From Mariniphaga sp040772505 (lineage in GTDB: Bacteria; Bacteroidota; Bacteroidia; Bacteroidales; Prolixibacteraceae), in assembly GCA_040772505.1 (NCBI GenBank), contig JAXGYA010000001.1, positions 620,001 to 684,000 on the forward strand: a DNA stretch of 64,000 nt, in the 5' to 3' direction. Below are positions 8,572 to 16,116 of the stretch, piece after piece. The position numbers and the translations under genes were made by a program. Position 1 is the first letter of the stretch. Each line of letters starts with the position of its first letter. The notes below the pieces were generated by a model. The model was not told where the DNA came from, made no database searches, and saw only the letters and a program-made list of their open reading frames with translations.

Positions 8572-9935
8572 ACGGAGCAACAAAATATCATGCATTGAAG
8601 GTGGATATGGAAAAATGTTTTGGCTGTACCCATTGCATGAAGATTTGTCCGACGGAAGCTATTCGGGTTGTCGAAGGAAAAGCGGTGATAGACGGGAAGC
8701 GGTGCGTGGATTGCGGGAACTGTCTGCGCGCCTGTCCGGCAGATGCCATTTATGTGCTTTATGACAGCCTTTGTCAGATTGAGCCATACACCTGCCGTGT
8801 GGTGCTTTTTCCTTCTGTATTCATTGGGCAGTTTTCGGAAAAATATTCTGAAGATCAGATATATTCAGCATTGCTGGAACTGGGATTTACTCACATTTTT
8901 GAAGTTGAACAGCCGGCAGAATGGCTGATGGAGTCCATACGGGAGAGCCACCAAGAGGTTTCAGAGGGGCCGCTTATTTCCTCTTTCTGCCCCGCTGTCG
9001 TGCGGCTTATTCAGTGTAAATATCCCTCTCTCACAGGAAATATAACCCAAAGAAAAGCGCCTCACGATCTGGCAGCGCACTTTGCCATTTCCCGGCTAAG
9101 AAAACAGGGAGTTCCGAGGGAAGAGATAGGCATTTTCTATGTTTCCCCCTGCTCTGCAAAGATGGTGGCTGTTAAACAGCCCGTTGCAGAAGAGAAATCC
9201 ATCGTTACCGGTGTAATCAGCATGAAGGATTTGTATAACCGGATAATGAAACTCATTCCGGAACAAACACACCGCGACACTTCCGGTTACCGGAAGTATT
9301 TAAGCCGCGAAGGCATTCTTTGGAGCCTTCCGAGGGGCGAAGCTTCGTGGTTCAGAAAAAAATCAATGGCGATTGATGGCATTCACAATGTGGTCAGGTT
9401 TTTAGAACGGCTTGAAAGCGGAGATGTTCCCGAACTGGATTTTCTGGAATTGAAATCATGCAATCTTGGATGTGCCGGTGGTATTTTGCTTTCCGGCGAC
9501 CGTTTTCTCACCGTTGAGCGGTTGCAAAAACGGGCTTTGAGCTATCCGCGCGCCGCTCAGGTAGTAACCGATAGTTTTGATAAAAATGAGATAAAACGGC
9601 TTTTGGTCTCGGATAAGATTGAACCCGACCCGGTGTTTGTGCTCGACACGGACAGAACGGTTGCCCTCAGGAAGATGCAGAGAATTCATACGATTCTGTG
9701 CCAGTTGCCCGCTATTGACTGTGGAGGCTGCGGAGCGCCAAACTGCAATGCACTGGCTGAAGACATTGTGCAGGGCAAAGCCCGGCTGCTTGATTGTGTC
9801 TTTTTACAAAATAAATACGTTAGTGAACAAAAAATCAGGCCTGAAAATGCGTTTAAATCCCTCGAGCGGAAATGGGGGGTTAACCGTTTTGATGCCGATT
9901 GCAATAAAAAAGGAGGTCGAAATGAAAGTTTCTGA
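8568..9935 (+). CDS. Sensory-type [FeFe]-hydrogenase (HydS-like)
   Basis: A 455-residue protein. Residues 17-27 and 46-56 are two CxxCxxCxxxC 4Fe-4S motifs. The H-cluster domain follows with ligands C141 (SSFCPA), C195 (SPCSAK) and C298/C302 (SCNLGCAGG). A last 4Fe-4S motif uses C385, C388, C393 and C410. Catalytic enzymes have two adjacent cysteines at the first motif (TSCCP); here the proton-shuttle position is F140 and the Met before the second motif is Ser. This, and the C-terminal 4Fe-4S domain, match the sensory group of [FeFe]-hydrogenases, which normally continue into PAS and phosphatase domains. Here these are separate divergent genes. Probably an H2 or redox sensor rather than a bulk catalyst. 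Confidence 0.88.
   Translation: MNGATKYHALKVDMEKCFGCTHCMKICPTEAIRVVEGKAVIDGKRCVDCGNCLRACPADAIYVLYDSLCQIEPYTCRVVLFPSVFIGQFSEKYSEDQIYSALLELGFTHIFEVEQPAEWLMESIRESHQEVSEGPLISSFCPAVVRLIQCKYPSLTGNITQRKAPHDLAAHFAISRLRKQGVPREEIGIFYVSPCSAKMVAVKQPVAEEKSIVTGVISMKDLYNRIMKLIPEQTHRDTSGYRKYLSREGILWSLPRGEASWFRKKSMAIDGIHNVVRFLERLESGDVPELDFLELKSCNLGCAGGILLSGDRFLTVERLQKRALSYPRAAQVVTDSFDKNEIKRLLVSDKIEPDPVFVLDTDRTVALRKMQRIHTILCQLPAIDCGGCGAPNCNALAEDIVQGKARLLDCVFLQNKYVSEQKIRPENAFKSLERKWGVNRFDADCNKKGGRNESF
9911..9916 (+). promoter_or_regulatory. Strong Shine-Dalgarno inside the sensory hydrogenase gene
   Basis: AGGAGG lies five bases before the ATG at 9922 and within the last codons of the hydrogenase gene. Bacteroidetes genes seldom carry such a sequence, so it is notable. 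It decides the start of the second DRTGG gene, whose frame is open far upstream (from before 9619) in the shadow of the hydrogenase. Confidence 0.7.
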
Positions 9936-10269
9936 ACTGGTTGATAAGTATGGATTGAAAGTGTTTTCAGGAGAGCAGGGGCTCGAAAATGAAATTTCCG
10001 GAGGATATGTTTCCGACTTGTTGAGTGATGTTATGGGGAATGCCGCCGAAAATGAGATATGGATAACCCTCCAGACACATCAGAATGTTGTGGCTATTGC
10101 TTCCTTGAAGGATTTAGCCGGAATAATTTTCGTCAAAGGATTTGAGCCGGATGAAGATTCTCTTGAAAGGAGCAGGGAGGAGAATATCCCGCTGCTGGGA
10201 ACGGAATTGAGCACTTTTGAAATAGCAGGAAAGCTGTATGCCGACCTGAGCGGGAAGAGAGAGAGCTGA
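9922..10269 (+). CDS. DRTGG-domain protein (second copy)
   Basis: A 115-residue protein starting at the ATG behind the AGGAGG at 9911, overlapping the hydrogenase end by 14 bases. It shares the fold and layout of the 7805 gene: GGYVSDLLSDVMGNAAENEI, then LKDLAGIIFVKGFEPDEDSL, then LLGTELSTFEIAGKLYADL. The two copies are clearly different in sequence, so this is an old duplication or two separate functions rather than a recent copy. The frame is open much further upstream, but that part is antisense-free shadow of the hydrogenase gene and lacks the family pattern. Confidence 0.82.
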   Translation: MKVSELVDKYGLKVFSGEQGLENEISGGYVSDLLSDVMGNAAENEIWITLQTHQNVVAIASLKDLAGIIFVKGFEPDEDSLERSREENIPLLGTELSTFEIAGKLYADLSGKRES

Positions 10270-10306
10270 ATTTTAACCACTTTATGTTTTCGAAGAGTAA
10301 AGAAAT

Positions 10307-11047
10307 ATGAATAAATACAGGGGCGATCTGCATATTCACACATTGTTGTCTCCCTGTGCAAGTCTGGAAATGACGCCACGCACCATTGTGGAAAAAGCCA
10401 GGGAAAAAAGCTTGAATATTATCGGTATCACCGATCACAATTCAACAAAACATTGCCTTCTGGTGCAAAATATTGCCCGGCAGGCAGGTATCTTTACTTT
10501 AACGGGAGCAGAGGTGACAACAAGGGAAGAGGTGCATTGCCTGGCATTTTTTGAATTGCCCGGACAGCTTGCCCGCTTTCAGCTTTTTATTGAGGAAAAT
10601 ATTACCTGTATTCCGCACTCAGATGAACGTTTCGGATATCAGCCTGTAATAGATGAAAATGAAAATATTGTGGAAATGATATCATGGTTTTTACCCGCCG
10701 CACTCAAGGTGGGAATTGAAAAGATTCAGCAACTGGTTTACAGATTAGACGGCATTTTCATCCCCGCACATATTGACCGCCCTGCCAACGGAATTTTATC
10801 TCAGTTGGGATTTATCCCGCCGGATTTGAAATTTGATGCATTGGGGCTGTCTAAGTTTGGCTCTGTGGAAAATATCAGAAGGAGATATGAAATTGATGAT
10901 AAAACAACCCTAATTCGCAATTCAGATGCCCATTATCCCGAACAAATTGGCGATATTTATACAATTTTTAATACAAAGGGGATTAGTTTCCCGGAAATCA
11001 GAAAAGCGCTGAACAGACAGGAAAACAGATATTGTGAATTGCCATGA
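10307..11047 (+). CDS. PHP-domain metal-dependent phosphoesterase
   Basis: A 246-residue cytoplasmic protein with the PHP motifs that bind two or three metals: GDLHIHT near residue 6, ITDHN near 43, GAEVTT near 67, PHSDE near 104, PAHIDR near 155 and NSDAHY near 206. All metal-ligand positions appear to be present, so it should be active. PHP proteins of this size cleave phosphoesters such as nucleotides or 3',5'-phosphates. Similar genes recur in [FeFe]-hydrogenase clusters. Its stop overlaps the next start (ATGA), so it is part of the operon. The substrate cannot be told from sequence. Confidence 0.85.
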   Translation: MNKYRGDLHIHTLLSPCASLEMTPRTIVEKAREKSLNIIGITDHNSTKHCLLVQNIARQAGIFTLTGAEVTTREEVHCLAFFELPGQLARFQLFIEENITCIPHSDERFGYQPVIDENENIVEMISWFLPAALKVGIEKIQQLVYRLDGIFIPAHIDRPANGILSQLGFIPPDLKFDALGLSKFGSVENIRRRYEIDDKTTLIRNSDAHYPEQIGDIYTIFNTKGISFPEIRKALNRQENRYCELP

Positions 11048-11592
11048 AGACCATTGCAGATCATGTGCTTGATATTCTTCAGAATTCAGTGCGCTCCGGG
11101 GCAACCCGGATTGAATTTGTAGTTGAAGAAGAAAAAAATAAAAACCTTTTTACCTTAAAAATAGAAGATAATGGCTGCGGAATGAGCAGTGAAGATTTGG
11201 AGCAGGCAGCCAATCCGTTCTTTACATCACGGAAAACCCGGAAAGTTGGCCTGGGATTGCCGCTGTTGAAACAGAAAGCAACTGGAGCGGGCGGCTCTTT
11301 CCGGATTGATTCGGAGCCCGAAAAGGGCACTGTGGTTCAGGCTGTTTTTAAGCTCAACCATCTGGACAGACCCCCCTTGGGAAATATTTGGGAAACCTGG
11401 TATCTCACCCTGGCGGGAAACCCCGGAATACGGTTGATTTACCGGCACATAGCAGATGGTAAACTGTTTGTGATTGACTCGGAAGAGGTGCTGGAAATGC
11501 TTGACGGCGTTTCACTGCGCCATAAAGAAGTGAGAAAAGGTACTGAAGAATTGATAAAAAATAATCTTTTAGAAATAGAAGCAAAAAAATAG
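11044..11592 (+). CDS. GHKL-type ATPase domain protein of the hydrogenase operon
   Basis: A 182-residue protein. Residues ~5-115 are a histidine-kinase-like ATPase domain: N box DILQNSV near 10, G1 DNGCGM near 43, and VGLGLPLLK near 74. There is no dimerisation/phospho-histidine domain, so it is not a normal sensor kinase. Residues ~120-182 are a helical tail without a known motif. The ATP lid resembles that of NtrB/MutL-like enzymes more than the RsbW-like protein at 8152. It is coupled (ATGA) to the PHP gene and lies 20 bases before the Trx-like ferredoxin gene. Its role is probably regulatory; not established. Confidence 0.82.
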   Translation: MKTIADHVLDILQNSVRSGATRIEFVVEEEKNKNLFTLKIEDNGCGMSSEDLEQAANPFFTSRKTRKVGLGLPLLKQKATGAGGSFRIDSEPEKGTVVQAVFKLNHLDRPPLGNIWETWYLTLAGNPGIRLIYRHIADGKLFVIDSEEVLEMLDGVSLRHKEVRKGTEELIKNNLLEIEAKK

Positions 11593-11611
11593 ACACCAAA
11601 AAATTTCAACT

Positions 11612-12007
11612 ATGACAAAAATCAAAACATTGGCAGATCTCCGAAAAATCAAGGAGGAGGTTCAGCACAAAATTAAACTACGCGAAAACAGCAGTCATCC
11701 CGAGCAGGTTGTTCAGGTGAAAGTAGGCATGGCAACCTGCGGAATTGCATCCGGAGCAAAGGAAACGATGAAGTACTTTATGGATGAGCTCGAGTTGCAG
11801 GCTGTAGATTCTGTTGTGACCCAAACCGGATGTATGGGCTATTGTTATGCAGAGCCCACAGTGGAAATCACACTCCCCGGAAAAGAGCCTGTTGTTTTTG
11901 GTTATGTAGATACGAAGAAAAGCCGCGAAATAATTGACGTTTATATCAAGCGCGGTGAGCTAATTGATGGAATTCTTCCCCTGACTTTCAAATCAATAGA
12001 TGATTAG
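11612..12007 (+). CDS. Trx-like [2Fe-2S] ferredoxin subunit (HndB-like)
   Basis: A 131-residue thioredoxin-like ferredoxin. C43 (ATCGIASGAK) and C74/C78 (GCMGYC) are three of the usual cluster ligands; the fourth position of the CxxxxC pair is not a cysteine, as in HndB-type subunits. The N-terminal ~35 residues are a helix. HndB-like proteins are the small subunit of four-part NADP-reducing/bifurcating hydrogenases such as HndABCD. It lies first in the structural part of the operon, 26 bases before hydB. The presence or absence of an actual cluster cannot be read from sequence. Confidence 0.88.
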   Translation: MTKIKTLADLRKIKEEVQHKIKLRENSSHPEQVVQVKVGMATCGIASGAKETMKYFMDELELQAVDSVVTQTGCMGYCYAEPTVEITLPGKEPVVFGYVDTKKSREIIDVYIKRGELIDGILPLTFKSIDD

Positions 12008-12033
12008 ATTAAATAACCGTAAACCCTTTAGAT

Positions 12034-13827
12034 ATGATTGATTATAGAACTCACATACTGATTTGCGGCGGAACCGGCTGTAAGGCAGCCGAGAGCGATG
12101 AAATCAAAAGATCGCTGAGCCGCTGGATTGAAGAATTGGGCTTGGAGGATGAGGTGCAGATATTATTGACCGGTTGTTTCGGCTTCTGCGAAAAAGGGCC
12201 GATTGTGAAAGTGCTGCCCGACAATACGTTCTATGTGAGCGTCAGACCGGAAGATGCTGAGGAAATTGTGAAAGAACATCTGGTTAAAGGGCGGCAGGTG
12301 CAGCGGCTGCTATACAAAAACCCTGTAACAAAAGAACTGATCAGCGATTCGGAAGAGATGGATTTCTACAAGAAACAATACCGGATTGCTCTTCGGAATT
12401 GCGGCTTCATCAATCCAGAAAAAATTGAAGAATATATCTCCCGTGATGGCTATCTGGCGTTGGGAAAATGCCTGACTGAGTTTACTCCGGAAGAGACCAT
12501 TGAAGTGATAAAAAAGTCCGCTTTACGCGGACGTGGCGGCGGCGGTTTCCCCACCGGATTGAAATGGGAAATTACCCGCAAGGAGGAAGCCGATCAGAAG
12601 TATGTGGTGTGCAATGCCGACGAGGGCGACCCGGGAGCGTTTATGGACCGCTCAATCCTGGAGGGCGACCCCCATTCCGTGATTGAAGCCATGGCAATTT
12701 GCGGATACTGCATCGGTGCCGATAAGGGATTAGTCTATATCCGGGCGGAATATCCTCTGGCAATTTCGCGGTTGACTGCTGCCATCGAACATGCACGCGA
12801 ATACGGCTTGCTTGGAGAGAATATTTTAGGCACCGGTTTCAATTTTGATATTGATATCCGTTTTGGAGCAGGCGCCTTTGTGTGTGGCGAAGAAACGGCA
12901 CTTATCCGCTCCATGGAAGGGCTTCGAGGCGAGCCAACTTTTAAACCGCCCTTCCCATCGGTTTCCGGTTATCTGGGAAAACCAACCAACGTGAATAATG
13001 TGGAGACTTTTGCAAATATCCCGGTTATCATAAACAAAGGGGCAGAGTGGTTCAACAAAATAGGAACGGAAAACTCAAAAGGCACTAAGGTTTTTGCATT
13101 AGCCGGGAAAATTAATAATGTCGGTCTGATTGAAGTCCCCATGGGAACAACGCTCCGGGAAGTAATTTACGATATTGGCGGCGGTATTAAGGACGGCAAA
13201 GCGTTTAAGTCTGTGCAGACCGGCGGACCGTCGGGCGGATGCCTTACCGCAGATTTTTTGGACATGCCCATTGATTTTGATAATCTCATTGCGGCAGGCT
13301 CCATGATGGGGTCGGGGGGCATGATTGTTATGGATGAAGACGACTGCATGGTGGGTATTGCCAAGTTTTATCTGGAATTCACCCTTGAGGAGTCGTGTGG
13401 AAAATGTACACCCTGCCGGATTGGAAACAAGAGGCTTTATGAAATACTTGATAAAATTACGAAGGGCAACGGCGAGGAGGTGGATATCGAACGCCTGCGG
13501 CTGCTGAGCAACGTAATTAAAGATACTTCACTGTGCGGACTGGGACAAACTTCCCCAAATCCGGTTTTGTCAACCATTGCCAATTTTGAGGATGAGTATC
13601 TGGCGCATGTGATTGATAAAAAATGCCCGTCGGGGCAATGTAAGGCTCTGCTCAGATATGATATTATTGAAGACCTGTGCACCGGATGCACACTTTGCTT
13701 CCGTCACTGCCCGGTAGGCGCCATCACAGGCGAACGCAGACAGCCCCATTATATTGACCAGTCGTTATGCATCAAGTGCGGCGACTGCTTCGAGAAATGT
13801 AAATTCAATGCAATTGTTCTTTCATAA
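12034..13827 (+). CDS. hydB: [FeFe]-hydrogenase subunit HydB (NuoF-like, FMN/NAD(P)H site)
   Basis: A 597-residue flavoprotein subunit. The N-terminal Trx-like 2Fe-2S domain has C11, C16, C48 and C52. The NuoF core carries the FMN/NADH loop RGRGGGGFPTGLKWE near 168, ADEGDPGAFMDR near 193 and CGEETALI near 288, then an SLBB domain, then the ESCGKCTPCR cluster motif near 450. Two ferredoxin-type 4Fe-4S motifs (CTGCTLCFRHCP, CIKCGDCFEKC) close the protein. This is the HydB/HndC layout of trimeric or tetrameric hydrogenases that couple H2 to NAD(P)H and ferredoxin. It takes part in flavin-based electron bifurcation in characterised relatives. Fourteen bases precede hydA. Confidence 0.93.
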   Translation: MIDYRTHILICGGTGCKAAESDEIKRSLSRWIEELGLEDEVQILLTGCFGFCEKGPIVKVLPDNTFYVSVRPEDAEEIVKEHLVKGRQVQRLLYKNPVTKELISDSEEMDFYKKQYRIALRNCGFINPEKIEEYISRDGYLALGKCLTEFTPEETIEVIKKSALRGRGGGGFPTGLKWEITRKEEADQKYVVCNADEGDPGAFMDRSILEGDPHSVIEAMAICGYCIGADKGLVYIRAEYPLAISRLTAAIEHAREYGLLGENILGTGFNFDIDIRFGAGAFVCGEETALIRSMEGLRGEPTFKPPFPSVSGYLGKPTNVNNVETFANIPVIINKGAEWFNKIGTENSKGTKVFALAGKINNVGLIEVPMGTTLREVIYDIGGGIKDGKAFKSVQTGGPSGGCLTADFLDMPIDFDNLIAAGSMMGSGGMIVMDEDDCMVGIAKFYLEFTLEESCGKCTPCRIGNKRLYEILDKITKGNGEEVDIERLRLLSNVIKDTSLCGLGQTSPNPVLSTIANFEDEYLAHVIDKKCPSGQCKALLRYDIIEDLCTGCTLCFRHCPVGAITGERRQPHYIDQSLCIKCGDCFEKCKFNAIVLS

Positions 13828-13841
13828 GAAAACTTAAATAG

Positions 13842-15593
13842 ATGGAAACACTACATTTGACAATAGATAATAAGCCGTTAATCGTAAAAAAAGGGATTAC
13901 CATTCTTGAGGCTGCATCGAGTGCAGGCATTCACATCCCCACGTTATGCCACATGAAACTTGATGATCTGAATATTGAGAACAAACCGGGTGGTTGCCGC
14001 ATCTGTGTGGTAGAGGTTAAAGGAAGAAGAAACCTTGCGCCTGCCTGCTGCACCGAAGTGACAGACGGAATGGAGATTAATTCACATTCCATTCGGGTGA
14101 TAAATGCCCGGCAGACCGTTCTTGAACTTATTCTGTCAGATCATCCTGCCGACTGCCTGATTTGTGCCAAATCAGGTCAATGCGAATTGCAGGACATGGC
14201 GCATCATCTGGGAATCCGGGAAATTCACTATAAAGGTGAGCAGTCAACCTATCGCGAAGACACTTCACCCGCCATTATCCGCGATGTGGACAAGTGCATC
14301 ATGTGCCGCCGCTGCGAGATGATGTGTAATGAGGTGCAAACAGTGGGGGTGCTTTCTGCCATTAACCGTGGATTCAATGCCGTGGTTTCGCCGGCGTTTG
14401 AGATGAACCTTGACCACTCGGTGTGCACCTATTGCGGACAGTGTGTTGCGGTTTGCCCAACAGGAGCCCTGACGGAAGTGGATCATACTGCTCAGGTGGT
14501 GAGGGCGCTTTCCGACCCCTCCAAAACGGTAATCGTTCAAACCGCTCCTGCGGTGCGTGCCGCTCTGGGTGAAGAGTTTGGACTGGAGCCGGGAACACTG
14601 GTCACCGGACAAATGGTGTCTTCGCTGCGCAGGCTTGGTTTTGACTATGTTTTTGATACCGATTTTGGAGCAGACCTGACCATTATGGAAGAAGGTACCG
14701 AAATTTTGAACAGGCTGTCGCGGTTTTTAGAAGGAGACACTACCGTTAAATTGCCCATTCTCACTTCCTGCTGCCCGGCATGGGTGAAATTTTTTGAACA
14801 CCAGTTTCCGCAGCTCATGGATATCCCATCAACGGCGCGTTCTCCGCAGCAAATGTTTGGCAGCATCGCAAAAACTTATTTTGCAGATAAACTGGGGATT
14901 AAACGCGAAAATATGGTTGTGGTTTCCATAATGCCGTGTGTTGCCAAAAAATATGAATGCGGTCGCGATGAATTTAAGGTAAATGGCAATCCGGATGTGG
15001 ACTATGCGCTCACTACAAGGGAATTGGCGGCACTGATTAAGCTTGCAAATATCAATTTTAACCGTATGCCAAATGAAGATTTTGACTCCCCGATGGGCGA
15101 ATCAACCGGTGCCGGCGTAATTTTCGGCACAACCGGAGGCGTTATTGAAGCGGCTGTGCGAACGGCATACGAGCTCTATACCGGAAAGTCTCTGCAAAGG
15201 CTCGATTTTCATGAACTGCGCGGCATGGAGGGAATCCGTCAGGCAACCATCGATTTTGGAGATTTTTTATTTAAGATTGGAATTGCACACGGATTGGGAA
15301 ATGCGCGCAAGCTGCTTGAGAAGATTGAATCCGGTGAGAGCGAGTTCCATGCCATTGAAATTATGAGCTGCCCGGGCGGCTGTATCGGTGGCGGAGGCCA
15401 GCCCTATCACCATGGGAATGTCGAAATTCTGAAAAAACGGCAGATGGCAGTTTATCAGGAGGATCAAAACAAAACCATCCGAAAATCACACGAAAATCCG
15501 TACATCATTAAATTGTATGAGGAGTTTTTAGGGAAACCCATGAGTGAAAAAGCACATAAACTGTTGCATACCGTATATTTTGACAGAACGTAA
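13842..15593 (+). CDS. hydA: Catalytic [FeFe]-hydrogenase subunit HydA (HndD-like)
   Basis: A 583-residue catalytic subunit. It has a 2Fe-2S plant-type domain (C36, C52, C55, C69), a His-Cys cluster (H101, C105, C108, C114), two 4Fe-4S motifs (C152-C162 and C195-C205), and the H-cluster domain. The H-cluster motifs are complete: TSCCPAWV (C310 shuttle, C311 ligand), MPCVAKKYE (C366), and CPGGC (C510, C514). The length equals HndD-type subunits and lacks the extra C-terminal 2Fe-2S domain of the Thermotoga HydA. It makes or takes up H2 in the cytoplasm with HydB and HydC. Maturases HydE, HydF and HydG are not in the window. Confidence 0.95.
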   Translation: METLHLTIDNKPLIVKKGITILEAASSAGIHIPTLCHMKLDDLNIENKPGGCRICVVEVKGRRNLAPACCTEVTDGMEINSHSIRVINARQTVLELILSDHPADCLICAKSGQCELQDMAHHLGIREIHYKGEQSTYREDTSPAIIRDVDKCIMCRRCEMMCNEVQTVGVLSAINRGFNAVVSPAFEMNLDHSVCTYCGQCVAVCPTGALTEVDHTAQVVRALSDPSKTVIVQTAPAVRAALGEEFGLEPGTLVTGQMVSSLRRLGFDYVFDTDFGADLTIMEEGTEILNRLSRFLEGDTTVKLPILTSCCPAWVKFFEHQFPQLMDIPSTARSPQQMFGSIAKTYFADKLGIKRENMVVVSIMPCVAKKYECGRDEFKVNGNPDVDYALTTRELAALIKLANINFNRMPNEDFDSPMGESTGAGVIFGTTGGVIEAAVRTAYELYTGKSLQRLDFHELRGMEGIRQATIDFGDFLFKIGIAHGLGNARKLLEKIESGESEFHAIEIMSCPGGCIGGGGQPYHHGNVEILKKRQMAVYQEDQNKTIRKSHENPYIIKLYEEFLGKPMSEKAHKLLHTVYFDRT

Positions 15594-15604
15594 AATCATT
15601 AGCT

Positions 15605-16114
15605 ATGTCTAAAATAAAACTTTCAGAAAACACCATTCAGACAATAAAAAATATTTGTGCCGAATTTCAAAATAAAGAAGGCGAACTGATAAATGTGCTG
15701 CACAAAGTGCAGCAGAATCTGGGCTATCTGCCGGCAGAGGTTCAGGAGCTGATTGCAAAGGAGCTGCACACTTCAGTTGCAAAAGTGTATGGAGTTGTAA
15801 CCTTTTACACTTTTTTTACCATGATTCCCAAAGGCGAACATCCCATTTCTATTTGTATGGGAACTGCCTGTTATGTTCGGGGTGCAGAACAGGTTTTAAA
15901 TGAGTTCAAGCGGCAGCTGAAGGTTGAGGTGGGACAATCCACCTTTGATGGGAAGTTTTCGCTGAACTGCTTGCGTTGCGTGGGAGCGTGCGGGCTTGCA
16001 CCTGTAGTGATGGTGGGCGAAAAAGTGTTTGGCAGGGTTGCGCCGGCGCAGGTGAAAAAGATAATTGCGGAATATCGCGACACTTCTGCCCGGGATACGG
16101 CGAAATCTGCCTGA
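15605..16114 (+). CDS. hydC: [FeFe]-hydrogenase subunit HydC (NuoE-like)
   Basis: A 169-residue NuoE/24-kDa-type subunit: an N-terminal helical bundle, then a Trx-like 2Fe-2S domain with ligands C84 and C89 (CMGTAC) and C125 and C129 (CVGAC). Twelve bases separate it from hydA. In HndABCD the NuoE-like subunit is encoded first; here it is last, after hydA. It completes the set needed for an electron-bifurcating or NAD(P)-linked hydrogenase. It converges with the TerB-DnaJ gene after only two bases, with no obvious terminator between. Confidence 0.93.
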   Translation: MSKIKLSENTIQTIKNICAEFQNKEGELINVLHKVQQNLGYLPAEVQELIAKELHTSVAKVYGVVTFYTFFTMIPKGEHPISICMGTACYVRGAEQVLNEFKRQLKVEVGQSTFDGKFSLNCLRCVGACGLAPVVMVGEKVFGRVAPAQVKKIIAEYRDTSARDTAKSA

Positions 16115-16116
16115 TA

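Noticed and set aside
9619..9921. Upstream extension of the second DRTGG reading frame
   Set aside because: This part is the shadow of the hydrogenase gene, and an AGGAGG just before 9922 marks the true start.
15594..16116. HydC as part of a respiratory complex I
   Set aside because: The NuoE/NuoF-like genes are in the hydrogenase operon with HydA, and no membrane Nuo subunits are present.
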